A DNA stretch of 64,000 nucleotides from Halocaridina rubra (lineage: Eukaryota > Arthropoda > Malacostraca > Decapoda > Atyidae). A model generated the notes under the pieces. It did not search any database. It saw only the letters and a list, made by a program, of their open reading frames with translations, and was not told where the DNA came from. Below are positions 49,601 through 61,099 of this stretch, piece by piece. The stretch is taken from contig JAXCGZ010015115.1 in assembly GCA_037179515.1 (NCBI GenBank), forward strand, positions 62,001-126,000, in the 5' to 3' direction. Within the stretch, counting starts at the first letter, position 1. Every line of letters starts with the position of its first letter. A program made the position numbers and the translations under genes.

Positions 49601-51268
49601 TTATTGCTAGTGTTAGGAAAACTCCTTCATAAAGTCACAATAGAAATTAGTCATGCAAATTGTCTTCCTTCAGTATGTAGCCATAATCATAAAATGTATT
49701 GGGAGATATTCCTTCTCCCCAGTCCTTTTCAGTTTTATGCTTTTTCTAATGAATTTGATTAAAAATTGTAATCTTAGACAAGTAGCATTCTTTTTTTATG
49801 CTCATATCAACACTGAATATTCTTGGATATTAATTACACATCTCTTATTATCCCTTCACATCTGACAAGACATTACACTCTCCATCTCTGTTTCTCTTTA
49901 TGTATTCGTGTCCAGGCCCAATGAGGCTGTCTTTTTTTTATAATCTTTTTTTGGCCCGTCCTGGGTTCACAATCATGAAAAAATATATACAATACTGTGA
50001 GGTATTAGAATTAGTTTCTCTTTTTTAGCAATCAACATAACTGTAGGACACTTATTGCTGTATAATTTAAACATTATGGAAGTCCATAAGATTGGTATTG
50101 TGTTCTATACTTTGTACTTAATGGTTGAATAATTACTCAAAAATGGCAGATGCGCTATCAAGACCAACTTGGAAAGATAAGAATGGCATCCAAAGTTAAT
50201 TTCCTGGGACACGCTTTCTCAATGATCAGTTACTGGATTGATCCCAGTGACAGGCTGAAAAGCCTACCTGGGAGTGCAAACCTTTTTTTTTACTGCATAG
50301 GGACTGTGATGGGAATATAGTTCTCGACTTGAGAAGCTACAAACCGCATTCAAGACATTGTGGGGTGTTAGGAATGGCATGCAGCCTTAATTCCCTAGCT
50401 CCTACCTGTCTGTGTCCACCCCTATTGGTATGGAGATAAATAGAGACACATTAAATGTCAAACACACACTCATAGATACTTCATGCTTTGCAGGTAACAC
50501 AGAGTATGGCAGGTGTTGTCAAAAATCTAGATGCAGCCATGAAGAGCATGAATTTAGAGAAAATTTCAGCTTTGATGGACAAATTTGAACATCAGTTTGA
50601 AGATCTTGATGTGCAGAGTTCGTACATGGACACAGCCATGGGCCAGACAGTTACAACGGCTATACCACAAGATTCTGTCAATGGCCTTATGTCGCAGGTT
50701 GCTGATGAAGCAGGGTAAGAGATTTTCCTGCATGTAGTTTGACAATCATATTATTTTTTGTGATAATATTATGCCTCTTTGATTGTAATGATCTAAAGAT
50801 TGGTGTATGATGATGATGTGGTACTATACCTATTCAAAAACAAAAAGTTGACTAGGAAAAGAAGACCTCCGTTCAGCTAGACTAAAATTGAGATTGTTCT
50901 CTCCCTTCTTTATTGTCTTTCTCTCTCGCTTCAGTAGTGCTAGGCCAATGTCTTTAGCGTTTCTAGTATTATCATAAGCCAAACAACAAGCCCAGCTGGA
51001 AAAATTTAAACAGTATAAATTTAAAAAGTATATTGCCCACATACTGTTGTTTCTATATAACATATCCTAGATAACTAAATTTTGCCACGGTAAGAAGCTC
51101 ATAGGAGGTGTACAACTTGGATCTTAATTATTAATGCTCTCTTACAGTTTGGAGCTGAATATGGAGCTACCCCAAGGTGGAACATCTACTGTTGGTATCT
51201 CAGCCACACAAGCAAGTCAGGATCAGGACGAACTTACACAAAGACTGGCCAAGTTACGAAATGCCTGA
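43679..51268 (+). CDS. CHMP1: Charged multivesicular body protein 1 (CHMP1), ESCRT-III, complete 4-exon gene
   Basis: CHMP1 (yeast Did2/Vps46) is a cytosolic ESCRT-III subunit that helps disassemble ESCRT-III filaments in endosomal sorting, cytokinesis and membrane repair by recruiting Vps4. Exons: 43679-43700, 48837-49081, 50494-50714, 51148-51268; all have GT-AG junctions and total 609 nt (202 residues). The tiny first exon encodes MSIANME and one base of a Lys codon, which exon 2 completes to give the family start [13 protein letters not shown]. Exon 2 carries [40 protein letters not shown] and [14 protein letters not shown]; exon 3 has [20 protein letters not shown] and [18 protein letters not shown]. 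Exon 4 ends in [13 protein letters not shown], the MIM1 motif bound by MIT domains of Vps4 and spastin-like proteins. Length matches the family (196-203). Intron 1 is 5.1 kb and hosts a LINE. The paralogue letter (1A or 1B) is not assigned. Confidence 0.97.
43752..43767 (-). promoter_or_regulatory. Minus-strand TATA box with CRE-like site
   Basis: On the minus strand, TGACGTA (43761-43767) is followed by TATAAAA (43752-43758). This lies in the start of CHMP1 intron 1 and points away from CHMP1, 75 bp upstream of a 77-codon antisense open frame. It could be a promoter for an antisense transcript or chance in AT-rich DNA. Confidence 0.3.
44553..44728 (+). mobile_element. tRNA-derived SINE (family S2)
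   Basis: Internal RNA polymerase III promoter-like boxes: box A TAGTACAGTGG (44560-44570) and box B GGTTCCCATCC (44608-44618), 48 bp start to start as in tRNA genes. A non-tRNA body follows (TGGTTGGACACCACAGTGGG). The anticodon arm does not fold as a proper tRNA, so it is a SINE and not a tRNA gene. Located in CHMP1 intron 1. Confidence 0.75.
44930..48270 (+). mobile_element. Degenerate LINE (endonuclease-reverse transcriptase) in CHMP1 intron 1
   Basis: Endonuclease motifs: [16 protein letters not shown] start, [29 protein letters not shown] and [12 protein letters not shown] (44950-45860). Reverse transcriptase: [37 protein letters not shown] and [19 protein letters not shown] (46580-46860), then [10 protein letters not shown] and a damaged catalytic box MMDDTVIV in place of YADD (about 47080). 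Post-[11 protein letters not shown] near 47450 and a C-terminal Cys/His knuckle ([20 protein letters not shown]) near 47975-48035. Frameshifts and stops occur at 46171, 47016, 47110, 47410 and 47790. The frame is continuous across 45299-45485 once the SINE-like insert there is ignored. Clade uncertain (RTE or L2/I-like). It is in sense with CHMP1. Confidence 0.88.
45299..45485 (-). mobile_element. Retroposed repeat inserted in the intronic LINE
   Basis: Flanked by a perfect 11-bp target-site duplication TAAGCGCAGTT (45288-45298 and 45486-45496). On the minus strand it ends in an (AAAAT)n-type tail. It is the same family as 1465-1616. Confidence 0.92.
48625..48785 (+). mobile_element. SINE S1 in CHMP1 intron 1
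   Basis: Sense-oriented copy with tRNA-like head (GTTGATTAGAATACTCGAC, then GGTGATAGACC) and body (TTCCCCAGCTCCAATCTGTG). It ends in an A-rich tail about 50 bp upstream of the exon 2 acceptor. Confidence 0.75.
49790..49985 (+). repeat. Interspersed repeat (TTACACATCTCTTATTATCC family)
   Basis: Copy in CHMP1 intron 2, closely matching 22600-22775 over the core TTACACATCTCTTATTATCC and the following CTCCATCTCTGTTTCTCT. Other copies: 17085-17265 and, reversed, 60838-60960. No tRNA boxes were recognised. Confidence 0.7.
50300..50465 (+). mobile_element. SINE S1 in CHMP1 intron 2
   Basis: Sense-oriented copy. The body reads CCTTAATTCCCTAGCTCCTA, then CTGTCTGTGTCCACCCC, with a GAGACACATTAAATG end. 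The 3' end is about 30 bp before the exon 3 acceptor. Confidence 0.75.
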
Positions 51269-51793
51269 GAAAAACTTCGCTTGGTGCCTACACGAATAAA
51301 TGGCCTCAATGAGATAATGTTATATGTTGTGAATATGTATTGTACCCACGAGTACAAACAAAAAGACTCCTTATACCCATGTTTTCTTAGGATGTGGAGA
51401 CTATATTTTCAATTGTGAATTTTCAAATACCAAAGTGAAAAAGTCAAGAAAGAAGTTATTTAAGAGAATTTTTCTAGAATACTTGTAGTGTTTTCTTTTT
51501 CACATGGAATTTTCATTGGTTTTTATGATTTTGAGCTTTGTAATTTTTTTTAGGCAGATATTTCATATTCACTGGTATTAGGGTCATTGTATATTGGACT
51601 GAAAGTGTGATAGTTTGCATCTGTAGATATGGGTCTTAGGCAATGAACCAGCTGTTGCTACTTTGATAAATTTTACTTTTTCATGATGGAATCTTGATTA
51701 TTAGTTCTAGGAATATGACTCAGAATATGTATTTTTATGAAATAGAATCTGATTATGTAGTTGGATGTTAGATATAGGGCAGGATAAAAGTTT

Positions 51794-51799
51794 AATAAA
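51794..51799 (+). terminator. Candidate poly(A) signal of CHMP1
   Basis: AATAAA about 525 bp downstream of the CHMP1 stop, in an AT-rich 3' region. The first good hexamer after the stop, so the likely 3' end. Confidence 0.5.
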
Positions 51800-53146
51800 C
51801 ATCATTATTAATCGAAATTCTCTTACAAAGACTTTTATTAGTTAATATTTTTTTCAGTATTATTGGATTTTCAGACTGCAAGTCTTTGTTTGCATCTCTA
51901 TAACTGCTTTTACAAAAGATTTAGAAGAATGATCGCTTATGATTTCATTTATGATTAATTTTTTAGGGTATACTGTACATAAAACTTAATTAGGTAACCA
52001 ATACCTTTTTATAATATTCTTAGAAAATTGCTACTTGTACGCAAACTATTAAAACCTTCAATATTAACCACAATACTCCTTGCAAAACCCCAAAAAATGA
52101 AAAATCTGTGCAGAGAGTAACAGGATTACTGAAGTAGGTTGTGATAGATATTTTGGGCTTCATCGGTCTCTGTCCAACCACGCCATATCTGTTAATATTT
52201 CATTCTGCAAGAAAGGAGTTAGGGAGTGAGAGATAGCAGCTTGTTCCATTACTCAGCTCCTACGCAATGCATGGCTTATAAAGTGTATTTTTTCCCAACC
52301 CAGCGGTAGCATGTTGCATATGAAATTTAAATAGAAACAACCTGGGAAAATGCTTGCCAGGTGACCATAATGTATAATAGCATTATCTGCCATTAAAATT
52401 TTTTGGGAATGATAAATCACGGTTATGAATTGTCACAAATGTTTACTATATTCAAAGAAATTGCTATGTAGTGTTAGCATGTAGGTTTGTTAAAAATAGT
52501 GTTTTTCTAGTAAAATATATTTTCATGATAAAATGTTATCCTCCTATACTTTTAGGCATTCATATCTTTAATTTCTTGCTACTTGAACTTTGAATATGCT
52601 TTACTATTGATACAATTGTCGTTACTCAGTAAAAAAATTTATAAGTAGTAGATAACTGTAATAGTTGAGCCTTTATAAAATCAGGAGTACAAGAAAAAAA
52701 ACAATTATTTTTGCATACTGTACAACTGTACTTGTTTGTGTATGTGTTTACCAAAAATATTTTACCAAATTTTTTTCTGCGTATATCTTTTATGAATGAA
52801 TATTGAGTTTTTTTTTTTAACTTTAGGTGATACGCATACCCCCTGAAAAGAGAAGCTTCTTTAGTACTTCTGTCGAGTCGTTTTATCCTCTAAATATATG
52901 AGTTCATATTAAGAAATAATTATTAAAACTTCTTTATTCCACAAAGTATACAGTGGATACGAATGGGTTAAGTTATTACCGAATCTACAAAAAGATATTT
53001 TGGCATGCATTGCCTTCATGATATTCAGTATTTTAGTTCTTCTGAAGAAATCCTGTTACAAAGGCCGATATTATTTACCCTTTTGAAGTTATGCATTTTA
53101 TTAAGTACACCTATTTTTTCATGTGCATTGTTGAGGCATAGTCACA
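51800..53146. other. Intergenic DNA, nothing recognised
   Basis: AT-rich non-coding sequence between CHMP1 and the 2A-like motif; no exon or repeat family recognised. Confidence 0.45.
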
Positions 53147-53206
53147 TACACTGGCGTTCATTTCTCAAGGACTTCTAGCCGGAGATATTGAGAGCAACCC
53201 AGGAAA
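53147..53206 (+). other. 2A-like ribosome-skipping motif remnant
   Basis: In one frame the sequence reads LAFISQGLLAGDIESNPGN. This matches the 2A consensus D(V/I)ExNPG(P) with its hydrophobic leader, except that the final Pro is Asn. In marine invertebrates such motifs sit at the start of non-LTR retrotransposon ORFs, just before the endonuclease. The frame ends in a stop about 40 bp later and no endonuclease was recognised downstream, so this is probably a relic. Confidence 0.45.
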
Positions 53207-54644
53207 CATTATGGGAGACTGTACCGCACACAACCACATAAACCACTAACAGAACGTACACTCCCTGAGAACTTCGTGGAAAACCCCAGGATCCGCAGTG
53301 GTCATCCTGATAGACTTGGGGTTGTTTGGTCAGGCAACATGGGAACAGTAACAACAACTCAGTGGCCTTGAACCGCATCAGTCTTGCACTGTTTTGGGAT
53401 GGTATTTTTACAGCACTTTTGTAACTTCAAACTTGATTATTATCATCCATTCTTCATAATGGAGATAACCACTCCAGCAGTGAAGATAAACAGAAGTGTT
53501 CATATGTTAGTGTTGCATCCATGTGAATGGTCAACAGCCCCTACTGCTTCTCATTTTTATTGTGAGTCGAAGAAAACCCGTTGGTAAAAACTTAGCTATC
53601 ACAGACAATTCTAGAGGAAAAAAGATGCCGTGGGAGCTTGGTTGTATAAGCTTCTTATTTACAATATTAATCATGTTTTCACACAATTGTGTTCTGATTG
53701 GTTCATGTCCGAAGGCGGATGATTTTGTAAATTATAAAAATTATATAATCGATTTAAAAGACAAAAAGATCAATTTAATTTTCAGGAGAATTCTGTTCTC
53801 ACTCCTTTTCCTATACACTGAAGTTTATGCCTCATTTTTGATATACAAGATCTCTTGTCATATTTCACCACATAAAAGTAGGCACAATATCCTTTTACAA
53901 AGTCAGTGCTCTCATTAGACTAAATACCATATTTTAGAGATAATTTAATTACATTAATGAGTATTCCTGAAAATAAGAATTTTAGTTCAGTCATAATTTC
54001 TATATTTATGCAATAGAGTGCTAAAATATTTTACGATGTTACTAATACTGGACATCATTATAAGTATTTAGGATCACAATTTCTCTTTCATACATTACCC
54101 TGATTAGAGAAATTTATAATGTTAGTTATTTTATGGAACATAAGCATTTTCCTCATATGATGAAAATATGAGTTATGTTTGGGGAAATATTGAAAATTTT
54201 GAGTTCTCATAAGATGGAAAAAAATTTTAAATTTTTTATAATAAGGACTCAAGTTTACAAATATATTATATAGTTAGGAATTAAGTTTACAAATATTTTA
54301 TAGTTAGGACTCAAGTTTACAAACATTATGTGGTTAGGATATAAGTTTGCATTACAGTCAGATATTCATATATATTCCTGAATTTGTGTATCTTCATGAC
54401 TCCACAGTCCACTATTATATATAATGAGATTGTAATAAAGTGAAACGAGAATTATTTTATTGCGATTGGTATGTTGTTATATGGAGCCTTATATTAATAT
54501 ACCGGGGTAGTTCACTTTATAATATTGTACATTGTATCCCATACAGTAAGCACCAAATGATAGATGAATATTAACCATAGGTATTTTTTTTTATTTGTAA
54601 TTATATCAGGTTGTTAGTAAGTATTTTTTTCAATACATTCTTCC
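53207..54644. other. Intergenic DNA, nothing recognised
   Basis: Contains a 131-codon open frame (53523-53918) with hydrophobic stretches but no recognisable family, and a short direct repeat of TTAGGAYTCAAGTTTACAAA-like units at about 54245-54350. Confidence 0.4.
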
Positions 54645-54815
54645 CTTATAGGGGACCATGTTAGTGCAGTGGTTAGAGCACTCAATTCAGGAAGTGTCAT
54701 TCCCGTGATTTGCCCTCAGCAGGGCACCATGAAGGGCATCCTTCCTTAATTCCCCAGCTACAACCTGTATGTGTCCATCCCCATTCCAATGGGAATAATT
54801 AGTAACATAGACCAG
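54645..54815 (+). mobile_element. SINE S1, best-preserved copy
   Basis: Box A TAGTGCAGTGG at 54662-54672, then TTAGAGCACTC. The box B region is decayed (GTCATTCCCGTGATTTG). The body includes CATCCTTCCTTAATTCCCCA and GTGTCCATCCCCATTCC. This copy defines the family used to recognise the others in the window. Confidence 0.8.
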
Positions 54816-55388
54816 CCAAAATAACTGATCCCCTGCAGAATCTTGGAGGGTGGCATGAAGCAGATACTGTCTCCTCTTAACATAGCAAGAATCAGTACAT
54901 AAGGAAAGATACTAAAAACTGACTCCCCCTCTCCTAATTGTTAGTAAAGGTTTATGCAAACTGTATTCTTACACACCTTATCCAAGGGTTCAATAATAAA
55001 TATATTTATTTAAATATACATCAAAACAACAGAACCAAAGCAGTAAACATATTTCCAGGCAAAATCTATATATGTAGGAAGAGATAAGGTGTGACTGTTA
55101 AGGATGTCATGTTTTTCCTAGAGTTTTAAGTAAAAATATATTCTGCCTTAACATTATGAATGCTGTATAAGGTCACTAGAAAATATTGGCGAATGTATGG
55201 AGAGATTTGACAGTCTTACTTTTTCTAATATAATTATTGCTAATAAAAAGATTACACATCAGTTTCTAGTTTGTGACACCATGCAAGATTTTTCTGCAAA
55301 TGGAAAAGTATAATAAGTACAACAAATATATTAAGTATTTTGTATTTTAATGTATGCAACATACTTGATAAAACTATTTTATGATCCC

Positions 55389-55394
55389 TTTATT
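55389..55394 (-). terminator. Candidate poly(A) signal of the zinc-finger gene
   Basis: AATAAA on the minus strand about 520 bp below the stop codon. A weaker ATTAAA lies closer, at about 55752. Confidence 0.35.
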
Positions 55395-55911
55395 GCAATT
55401 ATCATGTGTGTCTTGAAACAAGAATCACTAACTTTGCATTGTCTAGTTTATGTACATAATGCTTTGTTTATATTTCACTGATTTATATCCTCAGATGCTT
55501 TTTTTAGTAGTTAATAAACAGAATCTAATATTAACCTTGCAACAATTTATATTACAGCTTGAAACTTCAGGTTTCTTTGTCATTCTTTTGTATTTACAGA
55601 TTAAATAAAAAGGAATAAATTATGAATATACAATAATTTTTTTTTCAATGGGAAGGGAAAACCAATGCAAAGTTCAACCAGCTCTTTCAAATTCCATTTA
55701 TGGCTTCATTGTTATGCTAATTAGTAATAAACATATGTATAACGTAATAGGAACTTTAATGTAAAATAATACAGGCTAAACAAATCAATACAAATCCTAA
55801 GTTTGTAGACAACTGCAAACCGCTTTTGATGACATTTATAAGCTTTCAAGATCAAAACAAAAACAATAAATTACTGTATAGATAATGATGACACTTGACA
55901 ACTCTTCAATG

Positions 55912-58680
55912 TTAAGCTATTATGTGAACAAGTATCCCTCCTTGATCATCTAAGTTATCTATAGCCTCTGCAACATCAATACTCTCTAATATTCCAGCAT
56001 CTGTGAGATGCAAATCAACAAGGCCAATAACAGTACTTTCCTTTCTCTCTTCTTGGGAATGCTTCTCTTTATCTCTTGCTTCCTGAGAATGCTTCTTTTT
56101 GTGATGAGTCAGACAAGCTCGTCGTGAAAAACTCTTATTACAAGTAAGGCACATATTCGTAGACCCACCTGACTTTATTTTTAGGTGACTGGTAAGGGAG
56201 CTTTCCAATTTAAAAACTTTTTCACAATCGGGACAATTAAATATTCCTGCAGGATTATGGCCCACACTATGTAATTTCAGTGAACACTGGCTTTTAAAGT
56301 TCTTACTGCAGTTTTTACAAGAGTATAAACTTTCTGAGGTGTGAAGCAACATATGGTTTCTAAGTGAAATTTTGCGGAGAAACTGTTTACTGCACTTAGA
56401 ACAGTGATAAGCCCTCACTCCAGTATGTGTGACCATATGGGTTTTTAAGTGGGTACTCTGCTTAAAGGTTTTTGAGCATACTGAGCAGGAATAAGGTCTT
56501 TTTCCACTGTGTATGAGTATGTGACGTCTATAATTATTCTTCATATGAAATTTCTTACCACATTCATTACAAACAAATCTTTTATAATTGCTGTGTTTCC
56601 TCAGATGGGAATTAAGCGTCTGTCGTTGTGCAAATTTAGCACCGCAAATATGGCACAAGTATTTCTTAAACTCTGCATGCAAATCCAAGTGGTTTTTGAG
56701 AGTGCTTTTCAAAGCAAAACATTTCTGGCAAACACAGCACAAGTAGGGATGCTTTCCAATCTTTCTCTGATGCAGCAGAAATGATGATTTCGTAAGAAAG
56801 CTCTTTCTACAATAGCAACACTGGCGATTTGCTGTTCCATTCTGAGAACTTGTATCTATAAAATGTTCTATATTTGTATCTTTTACAAAAGTGTGTAAAA
56901 TGTTCGAGTCATTCTTACATGTATCACCTTTATTTAAATCTCTAATGTCTTTTTTACAATGATACAGTTCATGCAGTGTCAGAGAATATTTATATTTGAA
57001 ACTGAGATTACACACACTGCATCTGGGCAGTCTTGCTTTGGAATGTACAATTGCATGAAGTTTTAGAGCATGAATACTTTTAAAATGTTTCAGGCACTGA
57101 ATACATTTATAAGGCCTCACTTCTGAATGAGAGTACAAGTGTTCTTTCAGGTAAGACAATGCCCGGAATTTCTTTCCACATTTATTGCATACATGTCTCT
57201 TTATAATGTGAATTCTCTTGTGATCGTTAAATTTTTTTTTGTTTGTAAACTCCTTTTGGCACACTATGCATTTGTATTGCTCAGCATTGTGAATATTGTT
57301 TATTACATTATGTTCAACTCTACTTACTTCTTGCAACTCCTTTTGCTTTGACAGCACATCATCATGGTTATTGTTATCCACACGTATTATATTCTCCTCA
57401 ATATTTACAATGTTTATAACTAAACATTGATTTCCTTCTTCAGATAGATTAGCACAGAGGTGACTTTGATATAAGTCAACATGTTCATGACATACCACAT
57501 GACTTTCCAACTCTTCCACCGTTGCAAAAAATGTTATGCATATGGGGCATTCACAGGCTACACTTAACTTGATACAATCATTAATATTTCCGCCACCATA
57601 AGAAACATTATCTTTAATATGGACTGAAACGTGCTTCTCTACATCTACTTTGGTAAGAAAAACCATAGGGCATGATAAACACTTAAAGAATTTGTGGAAA
57701 GATATGACAGGATATGCCAGCATGCGACCACAATTCAAGTCTTTTAAGCTGATGTTATTCTCTTTTTCATTTTGCTGCAGTTGATCTTTACAAAGACTAT
57801 TCTCATATTCTGTGTGATTCAAATTATGTATTCTCATCTCTGTCTCATTAAGGCATATAACTGGACAATTCATGCATTTATAGAGGATATTATAGGTACT
57901 TTGTGAATATTCATTTGTCCAGTTAATTATTGCAGGAGCTTTGCTGGTTCTATCAAAGATACTGATTGAACATGAATCATGTTGGATTGAATGATCAGGA
58001 TGACCACTTTCATTGTCTGATGATTTTTGGTCGCAATGAAAGACGGTATTTGGATTTTTGGATGGTACACTATGAAATCTTTCTGAATGGTGTAGAATTG
58101 TGTGACTATCCAATTCTTCTCCCAAAGTAAAAGCTTTCTGACACACAGAGCACTCAAAAGTCCTTTGATTTTTCTCAGACTTGTCAATCTCACTAATTTC
58201 ACAATATTCATATGCTACAGACAAGTCGTCATCAGGTCTAAATGATATCATATTTTTATATAAATGTGATATATTTACATCTTCACTGCCTACAGACGTT
58301 CTGGTTATACTCTCATGTTTATTTAAGTGGTCCTGATAAACAGACTTTTCTAAGAAAGTTGTGGAACAGTAAAGGCATCTAAAACGTCTTTTGTAAACCT
58401 TGAGCTTCTGTAAGCCTTTTAATAAGCTTTGCCTATCTTGGCTGTCATTGGCATTACAAAATACATTTTTGCCAACTTGCTCAGAGGTTTCACGCAGTTT
58501 ATTTTCACATGCTTTGTTGGTCAAGTGTAGATGATATGCTCTTGCCTCTACGAATGTCAGGAGACAGCGTGCACATTTATATGTGCATTCACTACCATGG
58601 TTTAACTTGTGTGTTTTTAAGCTACTTTTTAAAACATACTGTTTTCCACACTGCAAACACTGGTATGATTTTTTTGCCAT
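55912..58680 (-). CDS. C2H2 zinc-finger protein, about 20 fingers
   Basis: One uninterrupted coding exon of 922 residues from the ATG at 58680; an in-frame ATG 39 bp upstream would add 13 residues but the first finger (YQCLQCGKQYVLKSSLKTH) starts right after the chosen start. About 20 C2H2 fingers are visible: seven dispersed N-terminal ones to about residue 430, a group of four (KCIVCQKEF to RCSVCNLSF), and a C-terminal run of nine from CCYCRKSF to CLTCNKSFSRRACLTHH. Some are degenerate: finger 2 has Cys for the last His and finger 19 lacks the last His. Linkers such as HSGKRPYSC and HTGVRAYHC are near the TGEKP consensus, which indicates DNA binding in the nucleus. No KRAB, BTB or ZAD domain is visible. 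The C-terminus is acidic (VAEAIDNLDDQGG). The orthologue is not recognised; probably a sequence-specific transcription factor. The 5' untranslated exon is not identified. Confidence 0.9.
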   Translation of the reverse strand: MAKKSYQCLQCGKQYVLKSSLKTHKLNHGSECTYKCARCLLTFVEARAYHLHLTNKACENKLRETSEQVGKNVFCNANDSQDRQSLLKGLQKLKVYKRRFRCLYCSTTFLEKSVYQDHLNKHESITRTSVGSEDVNISHLYKNMISFRPDDDLSVAYEYCEISEIDKSEKNQRTFECSVCQKAFTLGEELDSHTILHHSERFHSVPSKNPNTVFHCDQKSSDNESGHPDHSIQHDSCSISIFDRTSKAPAIINWTNEYSQSTYNILYKCMNCPVICLNETEMRIHNLNHTEYENSLCKDQLQQNEKENNISLKDLNCGRMLAYPVISFHKFFKCLSCPMVFLTKVDVEKHVSVHIKDNVSYGGGNINDCIKLSVACECPICITFFATVEELESHVVCHEHVDLYQSHLCANLSEEGNQCLVINIVNIEENIIRVDNNNHDDVLSKQKELQEVSRVEHNVINNIHNAEQYKCIVCQKEFTNKKKFNDHKRIHIIKRHVCNKCGKKFRALSYLKEHLYSHSEVRPYKCIQCLKHFKSIHALKLHAIVHSKARLPRCSVCNLSFKYKYSLTLHELYHCKKDIRDLNKGDTCKNDSNILHTFVKDTNIEHFIDTSSQNGTANRQCCYCRKSFLTKSSFLLHQRKIGKHPYLCCVCQKCFALKSTLKNHLDLHAEFKKYLCHICGAKFAQRQTLNSHLRKHSNYKRFVCNECGKKFHMKNNYRRHILIHSGKRPYSCSVCSKTFKQSTHLKTHMVTHTGVRAYHCSKCSKQFLRKISLRNHMLLHTSESLYSCKNCSKNFKSQCSLKLHSVGHNPAGIFNCPDCEKVFKLESSLTSHLKIKSGGSTNMCLTCNKSFSRRACLTHHKKKHSQEARDKEKHSQEERKESTVIGLVDLHLTDAGILESIDVAEAIDNLDDQGGILVHIIA

Positions 58681-58825
58681 TTTCGAAAAAAAGACTATTC
58701 TCTGACAATTATGGTACACTCAATATAACACTTTCATCTGAAGTTTTGCATTGAATATCAAACCACACACTTGCAATTCACTGTGACAGTATACAGGCTA
58801 TATACAAAAGTCATACTTTCCCTAA

Positions 58826-58985
58826 AAAAGGGGGTGGCTGAGTCAAAGCAAACACCTTTAACTCTTTGTGGGAGGTAAATACAAAGAAAGGGATTTCCAA
58901 TTCCTTCGCTCTGCCCCATTTAGTTGACATTTACAACATACAGGGGAACTAGTAGGAGGAACTCTTCCCCACCCCTTACCTACAC
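58826..58985 (+). repeat. Interspersed repeat, copy 1
   Basis: Resembles 59975-60085 in the same orientation: AAGGGATTTCCAATTCC, then GCCCCATTTAGTTGACATTT, then ACAGGGGAACTAGTAGGAGG, matching AGAAGATTCCCAGTTCC, CCCCATTCCGTCGACTTTT and ATAGGGGAACACGGGGGAGG. Confidence 0.65.
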
Positions 58986-59814
<829 letters not shown>

Positions 59815-59974
59815 AAATCTATATTTTCTTCATGTTTAGAAGAGGTATCAGTTATTCCTCATATGAGTGTCAAACAGGTCTAAAAGGCATTTTGGATGGT
59901 TAAATGATGACAATGAATATAATGATTATCATGAGTTACAGCATATAACTTGGCTATTTGTGTAAAGAAATTAC

Positions 59975-60085
59975 AAAGGAGAAGATTCCCAGTTCCCTCT
60001 CTCTACCCCATTCCGTCGACTTTTACGACACATAGGGGAACACGGGGGAGGTATTCTTGCCCTCTTGAAGGGGATGACTATCACA
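59975..60085 (+). repeat. Interspersed repeat, copy 2
   Basis: Second copy of the family at 58826-58985, better preserved over CCCCATTCCGTCGACTTTTA and the GGGGAACACGGGGGAGG block. Confidence 0.65.
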
Positions 60086-60110
60086 GAACATTCAATTAAA
60101 ATTGCTAAAA

Positions 60111-60834
<724 letters not shown>

Positions 60835-60837
60835 TCT

Positions 60838-60960
60838 CATCGGCCCTGGGCACGAAGAAAACAGAGAGAGAGAAACAGAGATAGGGAGTATTGTGACTTG
60901 TCAGATGTAAAGAGATAATACGACATGTGTAACGAATATCTAAGAATAATCGGTGCTGAT
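60838..60960 (-). repeat. Interspersed repeat (TTACACATCTCTTATTATCC family), reversed
   Basis: On the minus strand: TTCGTTACACATGTCGTATT, then ACATCTGACAAGTCACAAT, then CCTATCTCTGTTTCTC and GGGCCGATGAG. The family may extend to about 61100. Confidence 0.65.
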
Positions 60961-61099
60961 GTAGGCATAGAAAGAGAACTGTATCGCAATGGGCAGTTGA
61001 TGCCATGGGCGAATTTGCGTCAAAGAAACTTGTGTACCAAAGGCTACACTATATCCAAATCTGTTCCTGAAAACTATACTAGCAAATCTAACTTGACCC

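Noticed and set aside
53523..53918. 131-codon open frame with hydrophobic stretches
   Set aside because: No family resemblance, AT-rich composition, no splice or promoter context.
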